NCBI RefSeq assembly: GCF_016086655.4
Contig: NC_052137.2
Span: 7,564,001-7,628,000 of the forward strand
Direction: 5' to 3'
Source: Lepeophtheirus salmonis
Lineage: Eukaryota > Arthropoda > Copepoda > Siphonostomatoida > Caligidae
DNA length: 64,000 bases
The notes under the pieces are model-generated. The model was not told the DNA's origin, did no database searches, and saw only the letters and a list, made by a program, of their open reading frames with translations. A program made the translations under genes and the position numbers. Shown piece by piece: positions 46,105 to 59,805 of the stretch (position 1 is its first letter; each line of letters opens with the position of its first letter).

Positions 46105-46327
46105 AATGAGTCATTCGTCAATTTTTTGTATAGATTTTTTATACGTGTACCTCGCTATTGTATTTTTTGTTTGTTTTCGTTATGGGTATGTTAAATATGA
46201 ATCTTTTTCTAATACTCAATCCCCCATCACTAGTGTTGTATCGGTCCTTATTTAATGATGAAAGGAAAAAACATTTTTTGCGAGATATGTGCAATAATCT
46301 TACTACATATTTCCATCGGAAACCATA

Positions 46328-46333
46328 AATAAA
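46328..46333 (+). terminator. Candidate poly(A) signal of the CSPG4-like gene
   Basis: AATAAA lies 224 bases after the TAA that ends the extension frame and before the first downstream repeat. In such AT-rich DNA this hexamer is common, so the assignment is tentative. Confidence 0.4.
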
Positions 46334-46364
46334 CCATCAGAATTTTTATGAAAATTTCCAGGGA

Positions 46365-46440
46365 CTGTTTCCAAGGACTGATAGAACCGGTCTATAGACT
46401 GGACTGGACCGAACAAATAAGTACCGACACATCACTACCC
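46365..46440 (+). repeat. Family B copy, partial
   Basis: Contains caaggactgatagaaccggt and ggactggaccgaacaaataa, 40 bases after the proposed poly(A) signal. Confidence 0.65.
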
Positions 46441-47568
46441 ATCACCACAAATAATAGAATGTATTTAAATAATATCTCATCAGGGTCAGGACCGGTTTTA
46501 GCGTGAGCGGGGCAAAGATAAATGTGAGAGCCTCTTTTATAAAAGGGGTTTTTTTCGTAAAAAATATTTTCACTTTTTTTAGAAAATAAAATACAATTCA
46601 AATGAATTTTTAAGTAAACTTTATTATAATAAAATGGTCAAATCTTCTTGTGGCTATTTTTAATATGTGTCCATTTTTCATTTAGTAATGTTTTTTTTTA
46701 AAAGGTCTATTTTAATGGTTGTTTTAATAAACATTTATTTTAACTTTATATATTAAAATTTTTCACCTTTATATACAGTGGTGACCCAGAGTCAAGAGTA
46801 TGGGCAAGTGTCCTCTCAAAACTGGTTCTATTCGGAGTTTTACATAATCATTTACAATAATTTTTGATTCAACAAATAAGTATTATAAGTCAATGAACTC
46901 AAATTCAATCATTTTCAAAGACCTACATTAAAATAAAAGAACCATTTCCCCTCCAAATATACAATTCAGTTATATATCCATTCATACAAATATGTAATTA
47001 TACAAATATAAAATGAACCACAAAGTCATAGATTATTTAAGTACCCCCCCCCCTCTAGCTAAAATTTAGTTAATGATAATTAATTAATAATATGGATATG
47101 CCAATATCATCTGTGATACTGTTTTTAATATTAATACGAAAAATACATATTATGTAAATTTGTTTTGAAATAATGATGACGAAATATTTTCGTAAATATA
47201 TAATATACATATTAATAAAAAAAGTTTCATGGGAATTTTGAAGGAAGGAATGTAACTTTTTGACTAAAAAATAGTGTTAAACTACGAATTATCAATGTTG
47301 AAGGCTAAAGACATAAATGTTCTTTGTGAAAAATCTAGGGGTAGTACCCGTTATTGCCCGGAGTTGTTAGGGGTATGTTACTCCTCGTTTTAATAAGTAC
47401 TCTCATACGTTGTTTTTTCTTGAAGATATGATATCTAACAGCTTCAGAAAAAAATGAACAAATGGACAAAAATATTTTGAATTTTGTTATGAATGATGTT
47501 TTTTGATATGGAGATAAATTGTCGTTACCTTAATGTATAACAAAGTATATATAGTAATTATTTTTTAG

Positions 47569-48122
47569 GGGCGTCTGCATGATTATATATATGTTTTTTT
47601 TTTTGGGCAGGGGAGAGCTTGGTTTTTGGGTTTTAATTTTTGTAAAATAATCCAAAAATTAACTTTTAAATATAAATTTTTTTGAAATTTTTCTCCAAAT
47701 ATTTTTTTTCGGAGAAAAATTTCAAAAATCATTAGTTACTGAGAGACAATTAAATTTTTTGGAAAAAAATTTAAAAAATTATAGCTATTCACAAATAAAT
47801 GATATTTTTTTTGAGAAAAAAGATCCAAAATTTTTAAAATATTCACACACAGTTAAATTTTGTAAAAAAAGATTTGAAAAAACTCATAACTATTCACAAA
47901 AAATGCAATTTTTACCTATCAGTTTCAAAAATTAAATTTCAAATATAAATTTTTTGGAGAAAAATTTAAATAATTTAATTTAATTTCAAATATTAAATCT
48001 TCGATAAAAAATTTCAAATATCAAAAATTTTCAAAAAAAATATTAAATTTTTAGTAAAAAGCAAAAATTTCTTAACTTGAGGAGGGCTACAGCCCTTCCA
48101 GCCCACCCGTGCAGACTCCTTT
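47569..48122. repeat. GGGGCGTCCGCA-ended element, both ends present
   Basis: The left end aggggcgtctgcatgattat with gagcttggtttttggg and the right end ggagggctacagcccttcca then gtgcagactcctt are inverted. The interior is an AT minisatellite. The best bounded copy here, 1.5 kb beyond the proteoglycan gene. Confidence 0.7.
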
Positions 48123-51100
48123 GTTTTCTATAAAAATAAATTATAATTTAGAAAATAGTGGTCCCCTTAAATAGTGAGCCTGGGTTATTTGCCATACTAT
48201 CCTCTGTATCCTCTGCTACTATCCAAAAAAATTATTGAAAAAAAAATATTTCCCTTCCTCCCCCTCTTCCATGTTTTTGATGAGCAATCCTTGATTTTCA
48301 CTGAATCAGTAGTTGAATTTTTAACTATATATCTAGCAAAAATATTTAGATTTACAATTTTGTTCATATTTGCCCTAGTCTTCCATAATGATTATTGATT
48401 AATTAATAACATATATGATAATTTTATTTTTAGTCTGAAGTGGGTTTAACATAGTACTGTATTTCATTTTTTGATCCAGTTTCGGTTCTTTCATTTTAAC
48501 AGATTCGGTCTCAGTTTTGGTTTAGCTTTATTGGCTCGGTTACGGTCTTTCGTCTCGGTTCTTTGTTATACAGGCTCAGTTTGGTAACAGGGACTTAAAA
48601 GAAGGAAACCTCATGCTCAGGAACTGAAATTAGTTATAAACAGGGCCTATGCTACCTTATTCACAGATTGCGTAGTTTCCCAAGTTCCAACAGGGGTACC
48701 AAAAACTCGTATAAAGCTGGCCTCAGTTTAAAATGTGTAAGTGTAGGGGGAAGCTGGGCATAGTGAAGTTTGAAATTCAGACTTAAGAAATAATCTAGTT
48801 CTTATATTATAGGGCCCTGACAAGCATAGTAGCGGACCAGGATCCATAAACTACCACACCCTTCAATCCTGTAAATACAATGTTTGGTACTTATAACCAC
48901 TTTTCCAGATCTGTTTTCTATGTTAAATGTTCTTGAATCAATTTAGAAATAGTTTCAAATAGTCACCACTAAACAATTCTTAGACTTCATAATTTATCAA
49001 AATACTAAAAAATTGTAGATTGGATAATTAAAAAGTATTCTTGTTCAACAAAATTCTACTCTAGCTATAATTTTATGACTTAACCAAACTTCTTTCTCGT
49101 ATCGATACATACTCAACATTACATCACATAATAGTAAATTAATAAGTATGTACAATACAATACAATATAAATTGGAGTCAAGTTAAAGGAGTGAGAAAAG
49201 ATGGACGAGTACCTATTAATATAATTTTCATTCGAGCATATCCGTCCAAGTTTTTAACATTATAAGAAATTCAAACACATACATTTGTATTTTGAGAACA
49301 GCAGAATTGATATTTAAGTTAAACATCTTATTCTATTAATTATAGATTCTGAAAGTTTCTAAATTATCGAGTTTTTGTAAGAGTCGATAAAAAGTTGGAT
49401 CTTGTATTTAAAATACAAATTCATGTAAATAATATTATTACTAAGGATCTCTTTATAAAAAAAAGGTCTTCAGATCCTATTAACACTCAAAAACATTTAT
49501 AAATGTACTGCAAATATTCATTATTTGTTTTTAAACAGTCAAGCATATTTTTAAATTTGTTAATTTGCAATTTTAACTGAAAAGTTTTATTTGAAACCAT
49601 ATAGATTTCTGCCACTCTTGTTAAATTAGATATAAAACTTAGCGTCAGCAGGCTCTAGTCCCCCCCATGGAGAAATTTAAAAAAATTACTTTTATGAAAA
49701 ATTAGGCCGCCCCAAAATCAATTTAGGATTTAATTTCTAAAAAAAAATATTACCATGGGCCATGTTATGTCCATCAATAAATATCGATATGTATGCACAA
49801 TATACTAACATACAAGGTTCCTTGACTAACATATATATACTCGTACATATTTATTTAGCTCCAACCAAGTACTACTTCTTAAAGTTGACCACAAAGCAAG
49901 TTTGATGTATTGTATGTGAGTACTTTTCATTTTAGAAGAATTAACTTTCTCTTATGTTCAGAAAAAAAAATCATATAAAGTCTTGAGTCTTAACTTTCGT
50001 ATTGTAGTTGCAAGTCTACCATTGTGAAATATTTCGAGTCACGGGTCTGTAGAATATGCACTCGATTGCCCTCAACTATTTTATAACTATTTGAATTACA
50101 ATAACTTTTACCTCCTTCTCATCTGTTATTCGACGGATTCTTCATTGACAAATCTCTTTTAAAATGCCTTATTTACTACAAAATTTTATTGTAAAATATA
50201 AAAAGTTTCCCGAACGGATCTTGAGACAATATTCCCCAAAATATACTGCTATAACAGTGTCAGTAGACACTCTATTTTGTTAATAGCTCTGTTTAGTTTT
50301 AGGGATCATTCAAGGAAGTCTAGGAATCATTGCTCCATGGTATGAATAGTAAAAATTCTAAAATATAGTCCTTTAAATGTATACGGAACATTTCAGAATC
50401 ACACAACCTACTCATTTGGAAATTTCCATAAGTCAATTTTTTATTGTATTTCACGGATCTTTCTGTGATGTTTAATTGAACGCTCATAATTATTAATCAT
50501 TTGAAGAAAAAGAAATGAGAGTTAAAAGCAATCAACAGTTTAATTATACAGGGAGTACGTTCAGTGTATTTTGCTATTAGCTGTTTTCATTAATATTCAA
50601 GAGTTGATCAATTCAATTTTAACCTTCTAAATTTTAATTATAGTGGATATTCTGGGAGTTTTAGTAGTTTACCAAACAGGTTGGAACGTTGCTCTTTCAA
50701 GCACTAAGTACTGGAGAGAGGAGTCATTATTAATATGGGATTGACCATGACGGGTATATATAATGTACTGATTATTAGTTAATAATATACTATAATATAG
50801 TTGTGTAAATAAGATAATAATCAGTCATCATTATTGGATCTTAGGAAGCTAAACACGTCAAAGTTGGATTTTCTACTTTATCCGTCTCTTCTAATGCCCG
50901 TAATCTAACGTATCTCGATATCTCTTCAAATATACGATATGAATGATATGTATACACATCAGTCTTTTCAAACTTTCGAATAGGAATTTACTTTTAATAT
51001 TACTTCGAGAAGATTTAGGATGCTTCTCATAGATATATATTAAAAATGAGACATAATTAACCTATTTAAGTATTTGATTTTGATATTTATGACTTCATTC

Positions 51101-51359
51101 CATCGTATTTAAAGAGTTATCCGAAAATCCCTTCTGAAATATTTATTATAAAATAATGCCCTTTCTCCTTCCAAAATCGATCCTTCAATTCATCATATGA
51201 AATAACTACTAAAAGTAAGTGTTTTGACATGAGATTTTATATAAATATTTATTTTATGTCCTTATTTTATTTAACTTATCAACCAAGAATCAGAAAGGGA
51301 TTTTGATTTTATATTATTAAGGGTTAAGATTATTAATATAATGTATTTATATAAACTAA

Positions 51360-51630
51360 TGTTGAGTCAGTCTTTACTTAGTACTGAAGACTTCAGTCCC
51401 GTCTAGTTTAGTCCACTCCGGTTCAGTCATGCATATCATTCCTAAAACTTAAAAAGTTCGGTCTTTGATGACGTCAATCAACTTTGTTTTCTCATATTTT
51501 TATCATTTTTGTACTGACATTCCGAAGGACCGACGGTCTTAAGGACAGGTACCGAGAACTGATAGGACCAGTGTTAAGACTGGACTAGACCGAACAAATA
51601 AGGACTGACACAACACTAACATAAATAATT
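51360..51630 (+). repeat. Interspersed repeat family B (ggaccg/aagactggac type)
   Basis: Contains cttaaaaagttcggtctttg, then ttccgaaggaccgacggtct taag, and ttaagactggactagaccga acaaataaggactgacacaac. Other copies: 46365-46440 (plus, partial), 60860-61095 (plus) and 57140-57235 (minus). Non-coding. Confidence 0.7.
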
Positions 51631-54600
51631 AATAAAAATTCTCTAAACAATAATTTAGCACCTTTTGTCAATCGAGGTTGAGAGTGGATAAAAAAGCTCA
51701 ACATGTTACCGGTAGTATTTTATAGTTTAAAGTGAATAAAACTTATAGTTGTAACCACCGACCTATATAATATCTGGAATCATTAGGTCGTTGATTGTAA
51801 CTTGTAAGGTTCTCAATAGATGTTTTGAATGTTGTTTGTTTCAATAATAAAAAACAATTTTTAATTTAATTTTAAGTCGAGCTTCAACTGTTTATCTCAC
51901 AAAACACCGGACTTTTTATGAACTTTTAAAAAAAAATTCCTGGACAGAATGTTAAAAGAGGAGATGTCCGGAGGAAGAGGCCGGTCGGTCACCTTACACT
52001 TGTTACTAACATGTCGAATTAAACTTATTCACGAAATGACGCTTGAAACGTCAATTTTACACTTCACCCTTATTTCCATTAATTGGTGTTAGGGTTTATA
52101 ATAAGATAAGATAATTAATTAATTATTCGTTTTATAACTTATTGATATATATTTTAATTATCTAATGCAATAATATTCTTAATAATGACATTGCTCTTCG
52201 AATTCATTTGTGGTACGTGCTTTCTCTCGTGGATAATTGTAAATAGATTTGATGACCTTGCATAGTTGTTCTATTCAATACTTTTATGTAGTAAGTCACT
52301 CAAAGTGGTTGATTCCTGATTTCAATCCAAAGATTTTATCATAAGTTGATCTCTAACAGTTCGTTATTGGGTTTATTAAATTAGTATTCAATGAAGGGGG
52401 TATTTTTTATTCATAAAGCCTTATTTATTAATGAAGTTTCATCGAGATTTATTGGGTAAAAATATTTACTTTAAGCCCCCAAAATGGTGGCTATTATGGT
52501 TGAATTTTATGACGTCAATGAAAACGTTCTACAGACCACTTTAGGAACCTGTGGGTTACGTGAAGAAATTTAAACGGACTCTAGTTCCAATGAGTTCTAT
52601 AAATATCTGGATTGCCACTGGATTTCCTTTGCAACCTAAGCTGTGGGTTTGATAATATTAACATTTTAAGGACAAAATAGAGGGGTAGAGTCTTGGTCAA
52701 GATGTACAATTTATTTTATTCTTCAATCCATCATTGTCTCTCCTATTTTTATTATTCACGTGGCATAATCTCAACCATGAGCAAAACTTTTATACTGAAA
52801 TAAGAACATTTTTCAACTATATAGAAATAAGAATGATGGATACTTCGACTGACAGTTTCGACTTAACTCTTACACATATTCTTTAATGGGTATTTCTATA
52901 AAATCCTATGAAAAAATAGGCTGAACAATTTTTTTAGCCGTTTGTTTATCCGATGAAACTAAGGATCGATTGTTGAAGGAGTAGAATGTTTTCGGATAGC
53001 TCCTTCAGTAATACAGTCAATGATATAAAAATGAAATATTTAAATTGGTAAATTATGTCTAATTTTTATTATAGAAGTGTATTATTTCAACATTGAAAAT
53101 CCAACAGAATCTTCCCAAATCTTCTCGAAGTAATGACAAAGGCATATTCGTAATTGAAAGTTGAATTTGACTGTCGTAGATGAATATCATTTATATATTT
53201 TAATTGTTTTGTCGCCTTTTTCGAGTATTTTTTTGGGAATAAATTATTTTATTATGATATTTTATAAAATTATAAGACTTGGTCGTTTCCTCCATCTTGA
53301 CGGAAACATTATTTTTTTAATAACTTAAAAAGTAATAAATAGTAGTATTGAACAATAATATATTAGAATTTAGTTCTGAGAATGTAAGCAAGCTGAAAGG
53401 ATAAGGAGTCGAGTGTCAGAGATATTGTATGAGAGATATAGAGTTACATTAAAAGCAAATCTTTTTCGTTTTATCTATATTGGCCCCTATCAGGAGGATA
53501 TTAATTTTATCATAATAAAAACATAGTAAATGCTTTATTTATTTAAAAGTACGAGGACTTCCTTACCAGGCAAGGCGACTATATATAAGGTTTGTCGATA
53601 AGAAACTTGCAATGCAGTCTGGTTGACGTTAGCTGACAACTTTTTGATGAGGTCACAAAGGACCCAAGTTCCGTATTACTCACTCTTGATAAGTGTTAAT
53701 TAATAATTATTTATAGATAAATACAAGAAGCCGAAGGAGGGTAAAGAATTTGTGAACTGCGTGGAAAGTCAATTAATTCATAGTGATTTGGATGAAATGC
53801 ATTACAGGATCTTTCTTACTTGATTTCCCTAGTATTATTAAAGAATATATATATCACTAAAGAGAAGAGTCAAAATCACAAGTAAAAAGGGGCTTATTGA
53901 AAGGATTATATTCGGTTATGTTAGCAAAATAATTACATTGAACTCGATATTTATTATATTCAAGATAAATGTCAAATTAAGATCGTATTGTTAGTTTGTG
54001 TTTTTCAAATGAGTATTTCATATTTAGTACATAATATCTACTTATTCTTAATATCTTATTCATTTCTTCGCAATACTATATTTATTTGAAAACGTATGTT
54101 ATGAATTTTTATTATTATTCGAAACAACTTTTAATCTATTTTTTTTAAATAATTTTAGTTTTGTAATCTTTGGAGGGTCAAAATTTACACAAATAGATTT
54201 GTCTGATAAGAAAATAAAATACTAATTTATGATGTTTCCTCCTCAATTGACTCCTCTATGACGTCATCAAAATAGCCAGTACAATTGTAAACAAAGGCAA
54301 ATAAATCTCTTATCAACACATCTTGTGTATAGTCACCTTGCTTACCACTTACCAGGTATATACGATTTGCGATATTATGTATGTAATTTACAGCTCCATG
54401 ATTTAAACACACAAATGAATAAAGTAGTGTGAGAAGACAGTTTTATATTGCGGTTAAGAAAAGTTAAAAATGAATAAAGTTGTACCTAGGTACAAAAAAA
54501 TAAATAATAATATATAAGAATGGAAAATGACACCTTATATCCCAGGGATCTGATTTCGGCAAATTATTTTGTAATATGTTCGAGGTTGCGGGACTGTAGT

Positions 54601-54846
54601 GAAAGAGGGGTTGTTGTAATAAAGGACTTGTACGTGTGTGCGTGCGTGCGTGAGCTTTGATAGAGAGCGAAGAAGAAAAAGAAAGAGAAATGGGTGAATT
54701 GAAATAGAGAGCTGGGCTGAGGGAGGAAGGAATCATTGAAAAAAGGAAGTAAGCAGCTCAAGCTGAAAAGGAGAATTAAAGAGGTCTCTGATTGAATAGG
54801 AGTGCAAAGGACGTGAATAGAATAGAATTGGAAAGGATCCGTGTTG

Positions 54847-55881
54847 ATGGATTGGGGGACGTTGGGCGATATGGACTCTGTGTTGTCCTGTTCCTCTCCG
54901 CTGCTTGGAGTGACGACGGGAGTGGAGAAGACGAACGATGACGCCACGATGTGCAAACGCTCGGCCGTGATTCGTGGCTATTACAAAGATCCTTTTCTCG
55001 CCCATTTTTGGAATCGCGGGATTTCCTCTGAGCGAAAGGCCCCTGAGATTCATTTAGGTTATTACACACGAGTGCACGGACTTCAAACCCTTTTAGAAAA
55101 GGCCTCTGTGACCTTTGGGAAGCCTGTGCAAATCCTGAATTTAGGTTGTGGCTATGACACACTCTATTGGCGACTCCGAAGCAAGAACCATCCCGACACG
55201 CGCATCTCCAACTTTGTGGAAATCGATTACCCCTCCATCACATCCCTTAAACTGTCGGCCATCAAACGCTCCAAAGAACTCCTCTCTTACTTGTCAGAGG
55301 ACGAAATCCGCTGCTCCAAAACGGATCTTCATGCCTCATCCGGATACCATCTTCTTGGAACAGATTTGTGCGGCTCTCTTGAGAATTTGGACTCAAAACT
55401 CTCTTCTCAATGTGGTATTGACTATGACGCACCCACTATCTTCTTAGCAGAATGTGTTCTCATCTACCTTGACCCCACTAAAAGTCTTGCACTTCTTTCC
55501 TGGATTGCGGACAAGTTCTCAAGAGCCGTTTTTGTTCATCATGAACAATTCAACATGAATGACCGATTTGGTAGAGTCATGCTCAACAGTCTTCGTTCCC
55601 GTGGAACGGATCTGCCAGGAATGGAGTATTGTGTTTCTTCTCAGACACAGTCCAATCGCTTCTTAAAAGCAGGCTGGACGGGTTGTCGTACATGGACAAT
55701 GAATGAAGTCTATGCTGAGTTTCCTCCTGAAGAAATATCAAGAGTTGAAAAACTGGAACATCTAGATGAGAGAGAGCTCATGTCACAATTGTTTGAACAT
55801 TATTGTCTGGCTGTCGCGTGGAAAAATCCTTCAGATACACATTTACAAATTGAATGGGATGATATTGATTGGTGGAACTGA
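54847..55881 (+). CDS. LCMT1: Leucine carboxyl methyltransferase 1 (PP2A methyltransferase), intronless
   Basis: 344 codons from ATG 54847; ATG 54871 (MDSVLSC) is the alternative start. The human enzyme has 334 residues, so it looks full length. It transfers a methyl group from SAM to the C-terminal Leu of the protein phosphatase 2A catalytic subunit, which favours B-subunit binding. Visible family motifs: RGYYKDPFL, GYYTRVHGL, the SAM-binding ILNLGCGYDTLYWRL, VEIDYPSI, LAECVLIYL, VHHEQFNMNDRFGRVML and the closing HLDERELMSQLFEHYCLAVA. The single uninterrupted frame is unusual for this gene; it is intact, so it could be a retained single-exon gene or a functional retrocopy. AATAAA at 56090-56095 is a likely poly(A) signal. 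A GA-rich and (TG/CG) tract lies upstream at 54630-54760. Confidence 0.95.
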   Translation: MDWGTLGDMDSVLSCSSPLLGVTTGVEKTNDDATMCKRSAVIRGYYKDPFLAHFWNRGISSERKAPEIHLGYYTRVHGLQTLLEKASVTFGKPVQILNLGCGYDTLYWRLRSKNHPDTRISNFVEIDYPSITSLKLSAIKRSKELLSYLSEDEIRCSKTDLHASSGYHLLGTDLCGSLENLDSKLSSQCGIDYDAPTIFLAECVLIYLDPTKSLALLSWIADKFSRAVFVHHEQFNMNDRFGRVMLNSLRSRGTDLPGMEYCVSSQTQSNRFLKAGWTGCRTWTMNEVYAEFPPEEISRVEKLEHLDERELMSQLFEHYCLAVAWKNPSDTHLQIEWDDIDWWN

Positions 55882-56089
55882 ATATTAAGTAATTATATTC
55901 ATCATCAATTTGAAGTTAAATATTTTATTTTCCTTTCTCGTTATTCAAATAATATGTACTATGTCATAGGGACTCGGCAAATGCTGTCCATTTTACTTTT
56001 ATTATTATAATAATTAACTCGTTATTGAAAGTAATTAATTAATATTGCGCTCCATTTCTTCCTCTAAAAAAATAATCTAACATTATCTC

Positions 56090-56095
56090 AATAAA
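56090..56095 (+). terminator. Candidate poly(A) signal of LCMT1
   Basis: AATAAA in ctcaataaagttta, 209 bases after the LCMT1 stop and just before an uninterrupted run of 33 T at 56130-56162. Confidence 0.55.
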
Positions 56096-56127
56096 GTTTA
56101 TATTTGTTGTACAAAAGTTAAGTTATA

Positions 56128-56129
<2 letters not shown>

Positions 56130-56162
<33 letters not shown>
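56130..56162. repeat. Poly-T tract, 33 bases
   Basis: An uninterrupted run of T directly downstream of the LCMT1 poly(A) signal. On the minus strand it is poly-A, so it could also be the tail of a minus-strand retro-insertion, but no source gene is recognisable next to it. Confidence 0.8.
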
Positions 56163-56164
<2 letters not shown>

Positions 56165-59100
56165 TAGGGAGAATTGGCTATGAATCTCTGTCTCATTACA
56201 ACATTTAAAGTTCATAACTACTGTTGATGTTTAAAAAGAAAATGAAAAATAACTCAAACATGTGTTTTTTTGCTGTTCAAATCTCGTTGATAGAATATTT
56301 TTTCTTCTGTTTAAATTTTGCTCTTTCATCACTTAATGTCAGGATGTGTTTTTAACTAATCATCATAATTTTTTTCAATATTATTTAAATTATAAACATA
56401 ATTTGGCTGGCAATGAGCTTAGTTTTATGACTAGGTTCTATATTTATCTATTCCTTTGATAGGGTTCAATCAAACTTATTTGAGATAAGCATACATTTGT
56501 TCTTTTGAACCATTCTGGTTAAAGTTTTTCGTAATTGTGATTCATTTGATTGTATTCTTAGTGTATGTTTTAATGTATAACCTTTCTTTGAGTTTCCAGT
56601 AAAAACAAAAAATATTGAAGGTATTATTATAATTGTGATATGATTCTTTTTTTCTAAATTGTAGTGTTATATTTTATTGTTCAGTCATGTTATTACCTAA
56701 AATACTTATGATTAATGTATATACAGTTTTATATTATGTCGTCGGTGTTACAACGTGTTTTTGTTTTGTTAAATTATTTTCAAGGTTATTAAATTCATTT
56801 TTCTGCTTTTCATGAAACATAACGAATACATAATTAATACAATTATTATTATTTGAATTATATTGTTATAGCCTCTTATCAATAGAACAAAATCATATAT
56901 ATATATTAAACATCAAAAATATATCCCCGTTTAAATCAATTTAAAATTTATGAATGTATAACATCTATATTAAACTAGTTTGATCTTTTTCAAATTAAAT
57001 CCGATTAATTAATTTAACATTTTGTTTACAGATTCGAAAATAAGAAACAAAGATAGTCATTCGTTTGAGATTCGAAATATAAAGTAAATGGCTCAATCAG
57101 TTGTTATTTATTTGGATGTTTTAGTTTAATGGGTTTTAGGACTAGTGTTGGGTCAGGCCTTATTTATTTGGTCCAGTCAAGTCTTAAGAACGTTGTCCCT
57201 CGGAATGACAGTTTGACAGTCGGTTGCCAACTCAGTGAAAAATAAATAAAGGACATCTCATTACTCATTGGCAGGATCGGCTGACCTGATTGCCTTCACC
57301 TTTCCTCGTGCGGTGATTTTTTTCACTATTTGACCCTGAATTGAATTAAATGCATATTTTTGAGTGACATGAAGACATAGAAATCAAATAATTATACAGC
57401 AATTCACTTTAATAACAAACATAATCAACTAAATAAAATAAATAATCTTTCTTAAACAGAAACATGCCTTCCTTTCATAAAACTGTATACATTAATACTA
57501 TGTGTATTCAAAAAGTAAAATAATGGAAAGAAAGTAGAACGTTTATCCTGAAATACTGAATATTTTGAGTGCAATAACACAAGTGCAAATAGAACGTCTG
57601 TAGTAACATTTCAAACATATTTGTGCCTCAAAAACCTGCCTTGCATAACTTAAAATTCTATACGTTAATAATCTGTCCGTTCCACGGACACATGGTGGGA
57701 GAGGGCGCATTTGGACACAAAATGGTGGTGCTGATTTTTTTTGTCAGTCAAATAATTTAAAAATTCAAATAAATAATGTTATTTATAACTTATACTTGTC
57801 TATTTAAATAGAATGTACATCCTTTATTCCAGAACAATAATTTAAAAAACCCCAAAGATTTTTTTTGCATGGTGGCCTCCTGTCTTGATTTAAAAAAAAA
57901 AGAGTTTAAGTACATCAGAATTACTCCTGAACAGGTATTGTGTACTGTGATACTCCCATAGTTACGCATGCTTTGAAGATAACCCAACAAATTGCAAAGA
58001 TACCATACCAATTGTCAAAGTTCGGTAAATCAAATAATCAGTAACAGTAAAAAATCAACAGATAGCTACGTGACAATCCACTCAGTATGTAGCTAAACAA
58101 AATTGATGATAAATTATATTTTTTTATTGATGTTTTTTTTTAAATCGCAAATAAAAAGTTTATCATAATAAACTTATAATTTTTTTTAAATTAAACCCTG
58201 TTCAACCCCATTTCAATAAACTAACCTACTCCTAACTGGCTTAAAGTAAAGATCGCTTAATACATGCACCAACTACAAAAACAACTTTAAAATTACTTTA
58301 TCTCCAAATAAATGAGCATCTTGCGTAATATCCAATTCTTCAATTTAATGCTTATGGGCCTTAGGTACTTCAAAATATTACCAAGTAAAAATTAGTTATA
58401 CAATATCAGTACTTGGCTTTATTGAAGAGATTAAATTCTCATAAGTGTTCATTTGAATTGCAGCAATTGAAGACGAATTAACTGTTTAATACAATCTCCC
58501 CTTCATGTTACTACCTGAAAATTATTAAACAGATTGAATTCTCACAAGTGTTTATTTGAATGGGATGTGAGATGAAAACAACGCGATTCATAATAATCCA
58601 AGATATGGTTTGTCATATTAAGGCCCTAGACATAAAGAAATAAATGCATAGAAGCGATAAGGTGCGCAAAAGTTTGAGTAATATACTCCAGCTTAAAGTG
58701 AGGGTGCTTTCAAAGAAATGACGTTACATGTGATTTTTTAATCATATAGATTTATTTTAATGGACTTATATCGGATCTGGTGACGTCTTAGATTAGAGGC
58801 ATCATGACTTGGACTCATCTCTTAGCATGCGGAATTGGACTCAGAAACATTAAAACTTCTACTTTGAAAAAATATTTGCAATGGACATTTAAGGATCTCT
58901 ATGCGACTGGGATGAGAGAAGTTTTTGCATATCATGAAGGCCTTCATGAAATGCAAGAATGATATAATACATGCATTAGTAGATGTCAATCCGTATGTGA
59001 ATGGATACATATATGTATGTATATTAAGTAAATCTGGAGATAATTATGGCTTCGAGCATTATCACAAACACTTCAGTAGGTTTTTGTGGTTTGAAATTTA

Positions 59101-59800
59101 TAATATGACTATATGGTATAGTGATTTATATTTCATTTAGGCTGTAAAGTGATAGAATCGTCTCCATGTATTGCTACGATGTTGGAAACTACATGATTAA
59201 TCAGACTCAACTTAGACAAAATATGAGGAAAACACGAAGGCATAGTAAATTATAATAGTCTGGGAATCTTTAAAATAGCTTAAACTCTGGAAAGATGAAT
59301 TCGACTATATCTCAAAGATATTACATTCAAATGAAGGGGTGTTCTGTTGGAAGTGTTTTGGTAACTTAAGGATTTATTTGTATTGAGTAATGAAGAACAT
59401 CATTATCTTCTCCACTCTCGTTGTATTCAGTAAACAAACACATCTTGTGAATGATTGTCAGAAACTACAATGAATTAATGAATACATTCTAATAATTAAA
59501 TAATATTGCAGTATGAATGATCTTCAAACCAAGTGGTCGTTCGGTAAATGGGTGATTCGACAAAGTGTCTGCGCAACAGTTTACAGTTCAAATGTTTTTT
59601 TTTTGTTGACGTTATAAAGCCCACTTCGGGTACTGTTTTAAGCATAATTTTTAGTATCTTCTTCCACTTTTTAGATTGTATTCAATGGTTATAATTATAA
59701 AAACTGTCTTAACATGGGTAACACAAAATATAGATAAAAATTTGGATATGAGCATCTTTTAATGTAACCATGCACTTATTCCAGAGGAAATCCATTAAAT
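56163..59800. other. Intergenic, no gene seen
   Basis: AT-rich sequence with an inverted family B copy. No frame over 75 codons and none recognisable. Confidence 0.7.
57140..57235 (-). repeat. Family B copy, inverted
   Basis: Contains gtgttgggtcaggccttatt, tatttggtccagtcaagtct taag and cctcggaatgacag, the reverse of the 3' part of family B. Confidence 0.65.
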
Positions 59801-59805
59801 TCTTG

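Larger units (their letters stand above)
46334..54840. other. Intergenic, 8.5 kb, no gene seen
   Basis: AT-rich, with family B copies, the bounded minisatellite element and low-complexity A/T runs. The longest frames are under 90 codons and not protein-like. A minus-strand frame near 54227-54412 (DVLIRDLFAFVYNCTGYFDD) looks slightly better than chance but has no start context or partner exon. Confidence 0.7.

Noticed and set aside
54564..55162. Minus-strand frames of 106-130 codons over the start of LCMT1
   Set aside because: They are antisense shadows of the LCMT1 coding region and its GA-rich leader; composition is Ser/Phe/His-rich with no domain.
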